Part shown: positions 10,798-19,311 of the stretch, one piece after another
Position numbering within the stretch: the first letter of the stretch is position 1
Layout of the letters: each line of letters opens with the position of its first letter
NCBI GenBank assembly: GCA_963745765.1
Contig: CAVUYQ010000024.1
Span: forward strand, 1 to 64,000
DNA: 64,000 nt
Direction: 5' to 3'
DNA from: Ww85 sp963745765
Lineage (GTDB): Bacteria > Desulfobacterota > Desulfobulbia > Desulfobulbales > Desulfocapsaceae
Position numbers and translations under genes: made by a program
The notes under the pieces: generated by a model
What the model saw: the letters and a program-made list of their open reading frames with translations, nothing else
Told to the model about the DNA's origin: nothing
The model's database searches: none

Positions 10798-10869
10798 TCA
10801 ACCCTGCCGGACAAAGGCTGCAATTCCTAAAGTGATAAGAAGGACCGCGATAATCGTGTAAGTTTTCAT
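10798..10869 (-). pseudogene. 23-codon remnant or micro-gene, DUF3185-like N-terminus
   Basis: ATG 10869 opens a 23-codon frame encoding MKTYTIIAVLLITLGIAAFV followed by RQG and a stop. It is a single membrane helix that resembles the N-terminal helix of DUF3185-type small membrane proteins, which continue with a periplasmic domain that is absent here. It lies just before the hemolysin III gene. It may be a true single-helix micro-protein, but loss of the rest of the gene is more likely given the neighbouring shortened genes. Confidence 0.4.
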
Positions 10870-10924
10870 TTCATCTCTAGCTTTTCTTAACCTGATTGAA
10901 TACGATCCTGAGTGCAATCAAGTG

Positions 10925-11053
10925 CTAGCTGTTCTTCCTCCAGGCTACTTTTTCAGTCGAACGCCATCCGCACCCCCGGAATCCGGCTAAATCGGTTTGT
11001 GCGCGAGCGACTTCGGCTTCCATCTTCTGTTTAAACGCAACTTTGATACTCAT
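10925..11053 (-). pseudogene. Short coiled-coil protein, likely truncated
   Basis: ATG 11053 has a strong GGGAG site at 5-6 nt and encodes MSIKVAFKQKMEAEVARAQTD, followed by a non-helical stretch and a stop after 42 codons. The start resembles that of small (about 90-100 residue) helical coiled-coil proteins common in deltaproteobacterial stress clusters, whose helix continues much further. A frameshift shortly after residue 25 is plausible. It is the first frame downstream of the sigma-54 promoter at 11303-11317. Confidence 0.4.
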
Positions 11054-11302
11054 CTGTTCTCCCTGGTTAAGGGGAGATTAAGAAATTTTCCGGAAGATTC
11101 CGACATTCTAATCGGACACCACACCCCCGTGGCGGCAGCCAGTTCTATCCTTTTGGCCATTTTGAATAATTGTTTTTCTGCCCGATCTTTGCGTTATGCT
11201 CAAAATTTTATCCTCGGCATATCAGTTATATGCCTGCGGCAAAATTTCTTGCAGGTCTTGACCTCGAACAAATAACCTAATTATTCAAGACACCCTTATA
11301 TC

Positions 11303-11317
11303 GCAAGCATCGTGCCA
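11303..11317 (-). promoter_or_regulatory. Sigma-54 (-24/-12) promoter of the hemolysin III-ohyA side
   Basis: On the minus strand TGGCACGATGCTTGC matches the sigma-54 consensus, with GG and GC 10 nt apart. It points toward the coiled-coil frame at 11053, the micro-gene at 10869, the hemolysin III gene and ohyA. The paired palindrome of activator site 2 lies 102 bp upstream. The same architecture occurs at 7498-7642. Confidence 0.85.
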
Positions 11318-11419
11318 GAAACCACTTTGTTAAAATTGCTTGCCCTATCACTCTGCATTCTCGCAAAAAACATGCCTGACAGACAGAAACTCGATAACCA
11401 CTCATGGCCACCCTTCACA

Positions 11420-11451
11420 GGTCATATATGACCATCTGGTGAAATATGACC
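11420..11451. promoter_or_regulatory. Upstream activator site 2: two tandem 14-bp palindromes
   Basis: The perfect palindrome GGTCATATATGACC (11420-11433) is followed after 4 bp by the imperfect copy GGTGAAATATGACC (11438-11451). Site 1 (7611-7642) has the same two elements with the same 4-bp gap and the same distance to a sigma-54 promoter. Relative to its promoter, the better palindrome is proximal here and distal at site 1. Confidence 0.7.
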
Positions 11452-11556
11452 TGCGACGAGGTAACCGCATGCTTTTGCGGAAGATGAAGAGGAGGGTAGA
11501 TGTATCGTCGAAGATAGCCGGCACCATTTGCCCGTACCGTCGTGGTGGAGGGATGG

Positions 11557-11694
11557 CTATTTTTCGATATCGAGCTTGCGCAGGCAAACGCGCAGGGTGC
11601 TGTGATCAAGACCAAGGATTTCAGTCGCACGATTACGGCTGACAAATCCAATGTCAACCAATTTGATAGCGTTCACCACCTCGAACTTTCTCTG
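11557..11694 (-). pseudogene. Fis-type HTH fragment of an NtrC-family regulator
   Basis: The minus-strand peptide reads QRKFEVVNAIKLVDIG, then FVSRNRATEILGLDHSTLRV, then CLRKLDIEK and a stop at 11557. The pattern I-(A/x)-A-T-E-I-L-G-(x)3-T-L-R-(x)2-L-R-K-L matches the C-terminal Fis-like DNA-binding domain of sigma-54 enhancer-binding proteins. An in-frame stop lies immediately upstream (11695-11697) and no AAA+ domain is present, so this is only the last 45 codons of a lost or displaced regulator gene. Its position next to activator site 2 makes it a candidate for the former cognate activator. Confidence 0.45.
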
Positions 11695-11749
11695 TTAATC
11701 TTCAATTTTGATGGCGTCGTAAAAACTTCGATCTACTGCGTCGTGAAAC

Positions 11750-11795
11750 TTTTTCCGGCATTCGGCATACTACCTGTATGCCGAGCCCGGAAAAA
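11750..11795. repeat. Strong stem-loop (terminator or REP-like)
   Basis: An extended inverted repeat has arms TTTTTCCGG and TCGGCATAC paired with GTATGCCGA and CCGGAAAAA around a short loop. The flanking sequence GTCGTAAAAACTTCG belongs to a type of repeat often seen between genes in this bacterial group. The U-rich arms could terminate transcription in both directions between the osmC side and the stress island. The stretch 11796-11989 holds nothing else I can support. Confidence 0.5.
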
Positions 11796-11989
11796 CGACC
11801 ATTCCTTGTTTATCTGTGTTTTTACTTAGCCATCTTTTGGAGTGCAATAGACTTTTTACGAGTCTGTCAATTTTTATAATAAGCGATAATTTCTGAACAC
11901 GTTTCCGCTCATCATATCTGAGGCGTGCTTGTCAGATGTGATCAGCACCTGGTCACTAAAACTGTCGGATGGAGTCTGGATTTATACCC

Positions 11990-12391
11990 TTAATTCACCC
12001 CAATATGCAAGGTAACCGCATCCTTGATGGTATTGGCCACGATGCAGCCTCGCTCGGCGATTACCACCAGCTTTTCCATCTCGGCCCGGTCGCTGAAATG
12101 TCCTGAAACATTCAGAGATATTTCAGTAAAGCGGGGCGGTGTGCCATCAAGCAGAGCCGTCATCTGGACCTCGACATCACCGATTTCCACATTTCGCGCT
12201 TTGATTGCCGCGAGCAGATTACTGAGAAAACAGCCACCGAGCCCAATCAGAAACAATTCACCGCCCATCGCTCCAGCATCGCTGCCGCCCTTGGCGGCAG
12301 GACGGTCGCAGAGTACCCGGTGCCCCCTGGCGCTGCCCTCGGAGGTTGATTCCGAAACCTGTTTTACCACTGCGTGTACTTCAACGGCCAT
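11990..12391 (-). CDS. OsmC/Ohr-family peroxiredoxin-like protein
   Basis: A 133-residue protein from ATG 12391 (AAGGAG, 8 nt). OsmC-family proteins reduce organic hydroperoxides using two cysteines. Visible family features are the start VEVHAVV, the central GGSDAGAMGGELFLIGLGGCFLSNLLAAIKARN, in which the first catalytic cysteine sits in the GGCF turn, and the second cysteine near the C-terminus in VVIAERGCIVANTIKD. Both catalytic cysteines are therefore present. It is cytosolic. It is separated by 13 bp from the methyltransferase gene upstream, probably the same transcript, and extends the stress theme of this region. Confidence 0.85.
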   Translation of the reverse strand: MAVEVHAVVKQVSESTSEGSARGHRVLCDRPAAKGGSDAGAMGGELFLIGLGGCFLSNLLAAIKARNVEIGDVEVQMTALLDGTPPRFTEISLNVSGHFSDRAEMEKLVVIAERGCIVANTIKDAVTLHIGVN

Positions 12392-12403
12392 TGCGAACAC
12401 TCC

Positions 12404-13052
12404 TTATTTTATAATCTTACGGATACAGGCGCTTACCCATTTAAGCGGAAGCAGCATCGAAACCTGCTCCTGATACACACTATAGATCATTCCGTAATGT
12501 GCCAGCAGTTTTCTTTCCTCAAGCACACTGCCGATGACAAAATAGCAGCTAATAATGATGGCACGGATCACGGTTGACGGATACATCTGTGCAAAAGCGC
12601 TCCAGACCAGAATAATTCCGCCAAGATACCAGGGATGTCTGACAACGCCGGAGGCACCCGTTGTCTTAAAATTACCCGGCATCACCAAGCAGCAGTGATT
12701 GATGACCCGTTTTGATCTGGGCGACTCCCAGGAAGTGAGACAGCCGGTAATGACGCGCGCCACTGAAAAAAAGCAGCAGAGAAATCAGCAGAAGACCATA
12801 GCGGAATAGCTGAAACCAGCCCTGCCAGATAAATACGGCTGTTTCATGCCCTCTCAGAGAGAGACCAAAGAGCAATGGCGCCGTAAGTGAAAGTATTGAA
12901 AAAAGGTTGTAGCCAAGTCGATAATAACGAGAGGAAGGGCCCAACCGTTTTTCCAGCCAGCCGGTTACCCGGGAAGAAATGAGATAGCTGTGCAGGCCGC
13001 ACCAGCAGCACCACACAACCCCAAACAGAAAATAGGTTTCGATTGGAATCAT
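12404..13052 (-). CDS. Membrane methyltransferase, isoprenylcysteine/phospholipid methyltransferase-like (one frameshift)
   Basis: Joined frames give about 215 residues. The N-terminal part has four hydrophobic helices (VVWCCWCGLHSYLI, NLFSILSLTAPLLFGLSL, FQLFRYGLLLISLLLF). After a frame change near 12680-12690 the C-terminal part shows GVVRHPWYLGGIILVWS and EERKLLAHYGMIYSVYQEQV. The RHPWY and EE(R/K)xL...YG..Y..Y motifs define the ICMT/PEMT-like S-adenosylmethionine-binding region of integral membrane methyltransferases (also seen in MddA and NnrU relatives). The substrate cannot be told. It precedes osmC on the same strand. Confidence 0.7.
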
Positions 13053-13096
13053 TATCCGGCAGAAAAAAGCCTACTCACATGCAAACGGGCGTTGTC

Positions 13097-14101
13097 TCAA
13101 CGACCCTTCTGATTCTCCTCAACTGACCAGTCGCACGGAAACGTCTGAAAACGATCCTCATCTATTTTCTGTTCCAGATTAACATGAACCGTATAGTCCG
13201 TGTGCAGGTGAAAGGCCACTTTCACTATTGTTCCCCGAGTCGGAAACGGATTGTCTTCATCTCCCTTGAAAGCAACTAAAATGTCCAGTTGCCGCGACAA
13301 CAGTGCACGTGCAGTCTCGGGCTTTGAGCATTTCATGGTAAAACAGATACCCCTTCTTGAAATATCGACGATTCCTCCTTTAAAATAGGCGGACGTTTTC
13401 TTTCCCTGCTGGTCAAGAATATGGGCCGTGGCGACGCCGGAAACGGGGTAACGAATGGTGGTGCGCCGGTCCAGATCTTTATGTGAACTTGCCTCTTCAT
13501 GCCTCCCGTATTTCCGGCAATAATCACCCAATTTCTCATACAATCCGGGGATTTTATCCTGCCAGGCCAGTGCCTCCTTTCGATCAAGATAGCGAAGACT
13601 GACCTCAGAGAGCGTCCCGGCTGAAAGCGAACTGAGGGCTATCTCAAAGAAGGTATCTTCTCCTAAAATATCCCCCCCCGTAAGCTTGAGAAGCGTAAGG
13701 TACTTTCCGTCCTGACGATAAAAAACGGAGATCTCACCACTTTCAAGAAAATAGAGTCTGTTGTTGGTCTTACCCTGGGCCATCAGCAGTTTGCCCTTGG
13801 CAACAGTGGTCTTTTCAAGACTGTAGAAAACACAATTGATTTCTTCAGGGCTGAACCCTTCGTACAATTTATCCCATAAATCCAGGTGTTTTTGATCAAG
13901 AAATTTGGTTTTCTGCTCTTCAATAAATTCAGCGGTAGAAACAATAAGAGACAAGGCCATTGTATCATGGTTCATCAAATCTTCCCGAACGGCCTCAGCC
14001 TCTTTAAAGGCCCCCTTGCTTGCCAGTTCCCTGACCCTTCCAGCCAGGGCTTCACTGTCCTGCCCTTGCTTCCGCAGCCCGCCGGTATCAGATGACATCA
14101 T
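13097..14101 (-). CDS. Cyclic-nucleotide-binding domain plus PilZ domain protein
   Basis: 334 residues. A helical N-terminal region (1-80) is followed by a cNMP-binding-like beta-roll (about 85-195: GFSPEEINCVFYSLEK, AKGKLLMAQGKTNNRLYFLESGEISV, GGDILGEDTFFE) and a C-terminal PilZ domain (about 215-325) starting with the c-di-GMP motif DRRTTIRYPV and continuing with VDISRRGICFTMKCS, the DxSxxG motif. The phosphate-binding cassette arginine of true cNMP binders is not obvious, so the first domain may sense something else. The pairing implies a cytosolic effector that reads c-di-GMP. The start at 14101 is supported by GAGGGG a few nt upstream. It is monocistronic as far as visible. Confidence 0.8.
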   Translation of the reverse strand: MMSSDTGGLRKQGQDSEALAGRVRELASKGAFKEAEAVREDLMNHDTMALSLIVSTAEFIEEQKTKFLDQKHLDLWDKLYEGFSPEEINCVFYSLEKTTVAKGKLLMAQGKTNNRLYFLESGEISVFYRQDGKYLTLLKLTGGDILGEDTFFEIALSSLSAGTLSEVSLRYLDRKEALAWQDKIPGLYEKLGDYCRKYGRHEEASSHKDLDRRTTIRYPVSGVATAHILDQQGKKTSAYFKGGIVDISRRGICFTMKCSKPETARALLSRQLDILVAFKGDEDNPFPTRGTIVKVAFHLHTDYTVHVNLEQKIDEDRFQTFPCDWSVEENQKGR

Positions 14102-14377
14102 CTACCCCTCTGTCTGTTTTACTTCCCGTCATGCCCGCCCCCGCGAACCAAAATCGCCTGAAGATCAGCACCCATAAGTCATTATTGCATATAATCCTGA
14201 AATATGTCAAAAAAATGAGTAATGGTGTCAGGAGCAATAGAAATGATTACAAGCACCGGTCCAGCGAGCCTTTCAACATGCCAGGTAAATTTTGCCAGTT
14301 GTCATGCACTTTGAGGCAGTCATTTGCGCGCCCCTGCCAAAAAACGTGAATTGCCTAGAAAATCGTGAAATACTATT

Positions 14378-15151
14378 ATGCTTGTTATTTTATCATCATC
14401 CAAAACGCAAGCTGTTTCTTCTCCTGTTCCCTCCATTCCCTGCTATCAGCCTCCCCTGCTCGAAGAGGCGAAACACCTTGTTCAAAGATGCCAGAAACTC
14501 AGTTGTTCTGACATTGCCGGAATGATGAAAATAAGTGAGAAACTTGCACGAAGCACCCACACCCGATTTCAACAGTTTCGTGCGCCCCATATCCCCGGTC
14601 CTGCCGGGACGGCCCTTACCTCCTTTAAGGGAGATGTTTTTGCCCAGTTAAAGACAGAGAGCTACCTGCCTGAGGACTATATCTTTGCACAAAAGAATCT
14701 GTGCATCCTCTCGGGTCTTTACGGCATCCTTCGACCGCTTGATCTGATGCAACCCTACCGTCTCGAGATGGGATACAAAATCAAGACAAGCCGCGGCACG
14801 TCGCTCTATGAGTTCTGGAGCGGAAGCATTACCGGTTTCCTCAATGAAGCCCTTTCAGAACATACAGAGCAAACCCTGATCAATTGTGCATCACAAGAGT
14901 ATTCCCGAGCCGTAATAAACAGCAGACTGGCGACGAGGATGCTGAATATAACCTTCAAACAGTATCGCAACGGTGTTCTGAAAACCATAGCAATCCATGC
15001 CAAGCGTGCCAGGGGAATGTTTGCTGACTGGTATGTTAGAAACAGGATCAGCACATCGGCTGATCTGGCGGCCTTTGATCGCGGAGGCTACCGTTTCCAG
15101 CCGGAACAGTCGTCAGCCGAGGAATATGTCTTTACCACCGATTTATCCTGA
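14378..15151 (+). CDS. yaaA: YaaA family peroxide-stress protein
   Basis: 257 residues, the normal length for the YaaA/DUF328 family; E. coli YaaA lowers free intracellular iron during peroxide stress and binds DNA. Conserved segments are the N-terminal MLVILSSSKT, FKGDVFAQL, LCILSGLYGILRPLDLMQPYRLEMG, LINCASQEYSRAV, and the C-terminal KRARGMFADWYVRNRIS and GGYRFQPE. The protein is cytosolic. The gene faces away from the cNMP/PilZ gene across a 276-bp gap in which I see no further gene. The 189 bp downstream (15152-15340) also hold no supported gene. Confidence 0.9.
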   Translation: MLVILSSSKTQAVSSPVPSIPCYQPPLLEEAKHLVQRCQKLSCSDIAGMMKISEKLARSTHTRFQQFRAPHIPGPAGTALTSFKGDVFAQLKTESYLPEDYIFAQKNLCILSGLYGILRPLDLMQPYRLEMGYKIKTSRGTSLYEFWSGSITGFLNEALSEHTEQTLINCASQEYSRAVINSRLATRMLNITFKQYRNGVLKTIAIHAKRARGMFADWYVRNRISTSADLAAFDRGGYRFQPEQSSAEEYVFTTDLS

Positions 15152-15340
15152 TCGCACAACGTGCCTGGCACCTTCCTCCCTGGCGGGGACCCAAAAGGAG
15201 TTGTTCAAAGTCCGGCGATGAGCTAGACTGGGTTTTCTATGAGCAGGGGAACAAGGTACCTATTACTGCGTCAATCTATTTTCATACACAGAAGCCGTCA
15301 CCAACCTCTTCCTTGAGATCAACCAGCAAATTGGTATCAG

Positions 15341-16378
15341 ATGATTGATATAGAACAGCACCAGGATCTGGTCGAATATCTTCTCACCCATAACCTGATT
15401 AAAGACAAGGATCATGTCACCTGCAGCAATCTTCCCGGCGGGGTATCAAACCGGACGGTACTCGTGGAACATGGCCGGTCCGGTCAATGGGTCATCAAGC
15501 AGGCCCTGGAAAAACTTCGTGTCGAGGCGGACTGGTTTTCAGACCCGCAGCGCATTCATCACGAGGCAAACGGTCTGAGGTGGCTGGCAACTCTCATCGG
15601 AGAGGAGGCGGTGCCGGGTTTTATTTATGAGGATGACCAGGAGCACATTCTCATCATGGAGGCCGTTGCCAGGCCGCATTTCAATTACAAGACACTTCTG
15701 CTGGAACAGCCGCCGAAGGCCAATCACGCCGGTGATTTCGCCAACCTTCTGGCTGCCATTCATCGTCATTCATTTTTTCACCGGGATGAGCTTGCCTCGA
15801 TCTTTGCGGATACCTCATTCTTTGAAAGCCTTCGCCTTGAACCATATTACGGTTATGCAGCCGGCCGGGTGCCGGAGGCGGCCGACTTCCTGCTGGAGCT
15901 GATGCAGCAGACCAGGACCAGGAAACTGACGCTGGTGCATGGGGACTATAGCCCGAAAAATGTCCTTATTTACAACGACCGGCTGGTTCTCCTTGATCAT
16001 GAAGTTATTCATTTTGGTGACCCGGCCTTTGATATCGGTTTTTCCATGGCCCACTTTCTCAGCAAGGCACATTACCGTGCCGACCTGCAAGGCACCTTCA
16101 TCGACACGGCACAGCTCTACTGGCAGACCTATTTCAAACAGACAAGAGAAGAACCGTGGGCAGTTGAACTGGAGCACTTCTGTGTGCAGCATACCCTGGC
16201 CTGTCTGCTGGCCAGGGTCGCCGGTAAATCAATGCTGGAATATCTGGGACCGGAGCAGAAAAAAACGCAACAGCAGATCATTACGGATATGATAGGTGAA
16301 AATCATGCGAGCATGACCTCAGCCATCAATCGATTTTCGACATCCCTTGAGCGGTATCAGCAACACAGCAAAACGTGA
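15341..16378 (+). CDS. Phosphotransferase of the aminoglycoside/choline/methylthioribose kinase fold
   Basis: 345 residues. The P-loop-like LPGGVSNRTVLVE and VIKQALEKLRVEADWF (ATP-binding lysine) precede the catalytic loop LVHGDYSPKNVLIY, with HGD...N, and the metal-binding LLDHEVIHFGDPAFDIGF. This is the protein-kinase-like fold of APH and 5-methylthioribose kinase. It is not a resistance determinant on present evidence: the neighbours (hydroxypyruvate isomerase, a LarA racemase) suggest a small-molecule sugar or hydroxyacid kinase. Specificity is unknown. The ribosome-binding site is weak. Confidence 0.75.
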   Translation: MIDIEQHQDLVEYLLTHNLIKDKDHVTCSNLPGGVSNRTVLVEHGRSGQWVIKQALEKLRVEADWFSDPQRIHHEANGLRWLATLIGEEAVPGFIYEDDQEHILIMEAVARPHFNYKTLLLEQPPKANHAGDFANLLAAIHRHSFFHRDELASIFADTSFFESLRLEPYYGYAAGRVPEAADFLLELMQQTRTRKLTLVHGDYSPKNVLIYNDRLVLLDHEVIHFGDPAFDIGFSMAHFLSKAHYRADLQGTFIDTAQLYWQTYFKQTREEPWAVELEHFCVQHTLACLLARVAGKSMLEYLGPEQKKTQQQIITDMIGENHASMTSAINRFSTSLERYQQHSKT

Positions 16379-16472
16379 ACCATTTTAAAACCCTGTCGGC
16401 GCAGCTTGAGCAAGACTCCTGCCCTATTGCCGATTCCGTAAAGACCTGTTGTCTCCCTGAAGCCTGGCAGGA

Positions 16473-17246
16473 TCAATAGTTCTTCAACCAGGCCAGTCCC
16501 GCTGCGGTATCGCCGGCCGGGATATATTCACAACCGATCCAGCCCTGGTATCCGGAGTCATCGATAGCCTTGAAAAGGTTGCCGAAATGAATTTCCCCAC
16601 TGCCCGGCTCATGCCGGCCCGGGTTGTCGGCGAGCTGAATGTGGCCGATGCTGGCCACCAGGGCCTTGATGGTGTTGATGAGATCTCCCTCCATCCGCTG
16701 CATGTGATAGATATCGTATTGAAATAATACATTGGGATGGGCAACTTTTTCAATCAATTGCATGGTGGACTTCGAGCCAACCAGATGAAAACCGGGTATA
16801 TCTTTGCTGTTAAGCGCCTCGACAAGCAGTTTCTTGCCGGCCTTGGCCAGGGCATCTGCCGCAAAGCGCAGATTATCCACCAGTGTTTTTTCAACCAGAT
16901 CTGCCTTCACGCCTTCAGGAGTGAGTCCCACCAGACAATTCACGGCCGGGCAGTTCAAAGCAGTAGCATACTCAATACCCTTGGCCACACCATCCTGGAA
17001 CTCACCTTCACGGCCGGGAAGACAGGCGATACCGCGTTCGCCTCCACCCCAGTTACCGGCAGGCAGGTTATGCAATACCTGCTTGAGATTATGTTTTGCC
17101 AGGGACTCGGCAAGCTGCTGAGCCGGCCATTCATACGGGAACAGGAACTCTACGGCATCAAAGCCATTCTGGGCGGCGAGTGAAAAACGCTCAAGAAAAG
17201 GAACCTCGGTAAAAAGCATGGTCAGGTTTGCATTAAATTTAGGCAT
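16473..17246 (-). CDS. hyi: Hydroxypyruvate isomerase
   Basis: 257 residues, the normal length of Hyi/OtnI TIM-barrel isomerases that interconvert hydroxypyruvate and tartronate semialdehyde. Characteristic segments are MPKFNANLTMLFTEVPFLERF, NLPAGNWGGGERGIACLPGR, the metal-binding LLVEALNSKDIPGFHL (Glu), FQYDIYHMQRMEGDL, HIQLADNPGRHEPGSGEI and GWIGCEYIPAG (Glu). The gene is convergent with the phosphotransferase upstream and divergent from larA. The 293 bp between hyi and larA contain no gene but presumably both promoters. Confidence 0.85.
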   Translation of the reverse strand: MPKFNANLTMLFTEVPFLERFSLAAQNGFDAVEFLFPYEWPAQQLAESLAKHNLKQVLHNLPAGNWGGGERGIACLPGREGEFQDGVAKGIEYATALNCPAVNCLVGLTPEGVKADLVEKTLVDNLRFAADALAKAGKKLLVEALNSKDIPGFHLVGSKSTMQLIEKVAHPNVLFQYDIYHMQRMEGDLINTIKALVASIGHIQLADNPGRHEPGSGEIHFGNLFKAIDDSGYQGWIGCEYIPAGDTAAGLAWLKNY

Positions 17247-17539
17247 GTGTCGTCTCTTCCTGGTTTCTGCAACCGAAAAACAGATGATTGCATCTTTGAT
17301 GGGATTATCCTACAATGGCGGATCATCAGATAGGCCGGACATCCGATATTTTTGATTTTCTATTGTATTTTCGCCTGTATGTCAACAGAAAAAGCCGGGA
17401 AATCAGTATCGTCGACACCTTCTTCAGGCTAAAATCACACCTGTTGTCAACAGGCGAAAGGCTGATTGCAGCATTCCTGTCTCCCTGATACAATACCTCC
17501 CGCACTCACCGAAGAATCACTTATAACAGGTCGTGGAAT

Positions 17540-18829
17540 ATGGAAATACAACTCTTATACGGCAGGAAGGAACTCAGCGTAGCGGTTCCTGAGCACGCGC
17601 TCGTGCAGGTTATAGAAAAATACCCGATGCCAATCGTCAGCGATGCCCGGGAGGCGATCAGGGAAGCCTTTGTCAATCCTGTTGGCAGCCCCGGTCTGGC
17701 GGAAATCGCGCAGAAGAAAAAAAACGCCTGTATCCTGATCTGCGACATAACCCGCCCTGTGCCGAACGGAACCATTCTCCCTCCTCTTATTGCCGCCCTC
17801 GAGCAGAATGGTATCGCCAGGAATGATATACTGATCCTGGTTGCCACCGGCCTGCATCGCCCCAACGAGGGGGAGGAACTCAGAGAGCTCATCGGCAATG
17901 ACGAAATTTTCAGCTCGGTCCGTATTGAAAATCACTTCGCCAGGGACCGTGAAGCTCACATCGATCTCGGCTTTACTTCGCAGAATATCCCGATCGGCAT
18001 AGATCGACGCTTCTACGAAGCAGATCTGCGCATCGTAACCGGCCTGGTAGAACCCCATTTCATGGCCGGTTATTCGGGCGGCCGCAAGGTTGTGGCTCCC
18101 GGAGTTGCCTACCAGGACACCATCCTGAAATTTCACACCGCTCATGTTCTTGAGCACGAAAACTCTGCCAATTGTGTCATCAATGGAAATCCGCTGCATG
18201 AGGCCCAGATTGAAATCATACGAACTATTGGAGACATCTACGCGATCAATGTGGCAATTGATGACAAGAGACGGCTTGGCCGGGTGACCTTCGGTGCCAT
18301 AGAAGAAAGTCATCTCGCGACGGTCGAATTCATGCGGCACTACGCCGAGATTGATATCAACCGGAAATTCAAGACCATTGTCACCTCCGCCGGAGGCTAC
18401 CCGCTGGACAAAACCTATTACCAGACCGTCAAAGGCATGGTGGGACCACTCGATATCCTTGAGCCGGGCGGAACCATTATTATCGCAAGTGAATGTTCAG
18501 AGGGTATGGGCAGCCCCGAATTTGTCTCGGCGCAAAAGCTGCTTTGTGAACGCGGGCAAAAGAGATTCATGGAGATACTGGATGGCCGCAGCGAGGCACT
18601 GATTGATGAATGGCAGACGGAAATGCTGCTCAAACCGCTCAGACACGGGAATATCAAGCTTTTTACCAACAACCTCTCGGAAAAAGAGTTGCAGCAGACC
18701 TACGTCCAGCACGTTTCTTCAATCGAGGAGGCAATACGGGAGAGTATCAGCAACCACAAAAGCGCTGAAATCGCCGTCATTCCGGAAGGACCCTATGTCG
18801 TCCCGCGCTTCCGGCCGGCTGCCGGGTAA
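17540..18829 (+). CDS. LarA-family nickel-dependent racemase/epimerase
   Basis: 429 residues, as in lactate racemase LarA, which uses a nickel-pincer nucleotide covalently attached to lysine. Residues matching LarA occur at almost the same numbers: Asp69 and Arg72 in CDITRPVP, His106 in TGLHRPN, His173 and Lys183 in PHFMAGYSGGRKVVAPG, and His199 in FHTAHV. The family racemises or epimerises several 2-hydroxyacids, and this protein has the GGRK form rather than the GGAK of lactate racemase as I recall it, so the substrate should be left open. The cofactor-making LarB, LarC and LarE are not in this window. It is convergent with the hydrogenase operon. Confidence 0.85.
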   Translation: MEIQLLYGRKELSVAVPEHALVQVIEKYPMPIVSDAREAIREAFVNPVGSPGLAEIAQKKKNACILICDITRPVPNGTILPPLIAALEQNGIARNDILILVATGLHRPNEGEELRELIGNDEIFSSVRIENHFARDREAHIDLGFTSQNIPIGIDRRFYEADLRIVTGLVEPHFMAGYSGGRKVVAPGVAYQDTILKFHTAHVLEHENSANCVINGNPLHEAQIEIIRTIGDIYAINVAIDDKRRLGRVTFGAIEESHLATVEFMRHYAEIDINRKFKTIVTSAGGYPLDKTYYQTVKGMVGPLDILEPGGTIIIASECSEGMGSPEFVSAQKLLCERGQKRFMEILDGRSEALIDEWQTEMLLKPLRHGNIKLFTNNLSEKELQQTYVQHVSSIEEAIRESISNHKSAEIAVIPEGPYVVPRFRPAAG

Positions 18830-18849
18830 CGGGTAATCCAGGCAGCCTT

Positions 18850-19311
18850 TCATGAAAACAGACCGATAATCCTGTCAACCGCTGCGGGCAAACCGTCAAG
18901 GACCTCCGGCGTCAAACCGACTCCGACCTGGTCGAAACATTTCCCCTCGACACCGACCAGGTAGACACGGGCAGCCGCCTTTTCCGGGTAGAGCTTGCGG
19001 CACACCTGCAGCGCCTCCTTGACGCCAATCCCGTGACCGCTGACCGGCCGTATCTCTCTTGTGGGAATCGACTCCCAGTCAAGGAGGTGCACGGTGCCCG
19101 GTTGTGCGCCAAATTGTACGGCATCCACGACGATAAGTAAATCTTCACCGTCAAGCTCATCAAGCAGGTCCATGCCGCCAACACCCAGAAGACAAATGCG
19201 CACGGTCTCAGGCAACAGGCATTTATTTAACATCCGGTAGATCTCGGGACCGATACCATCATCGGCAACCAGATCATTGCCGATACAGACAATCAAGGTC
19301 CGTTTCATCAA
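18850..19311 (-). CDS. [NiFe] hydrogenase maturation endopeptidase
   Basis: 153 residues. This protease removes the C-terminal peptide of the large subunit after nickel insertion. Motifs are GNDLVADDGIGPEIY near the N-terminus (metal-sensing Glu/Asp), VVDAVQFG in the middle (Asp) and SGHGIGVKEAL (His), which together form the nickel-sensing triad of the HyaD/HycI/HoxW family. It is the last gene of the hydrogenase operon, overlapping the stop of the preceding gene by 4 nt, and its target is presumably the large subunit at 20029-21444, which has a 24-residue tail after the expected cleavage site. Confidence 0.88.
   Translation of the reverse strand: MMKRTLIVCIGNDLVADDGIGPEIYRMLNKCLLPETVRICLLGVGGMDLLDELDGEDLLIVVDAVQFGAQPGTVHLLDWESIPTREIRPVSGHGIGVKEALQVCRKLYPEKAAARVYLVGVEGKCFDQVGVGLTPEVLDGLPAAVDRIIGLFS

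Noticed and set aside
10997..11275. 92-codon plus-strand frame at the sigma-54 promoter region
   Set aside because: It runs antisense across the 5' part of the coiled-coil frame and has no start signal or family.
15341..16378. Aminoglycoside resistance gene
   Set aside because: The kinase fold is shared with sugar and methylthioribose kinases, and the neighbours point to metabolism, not resistance.
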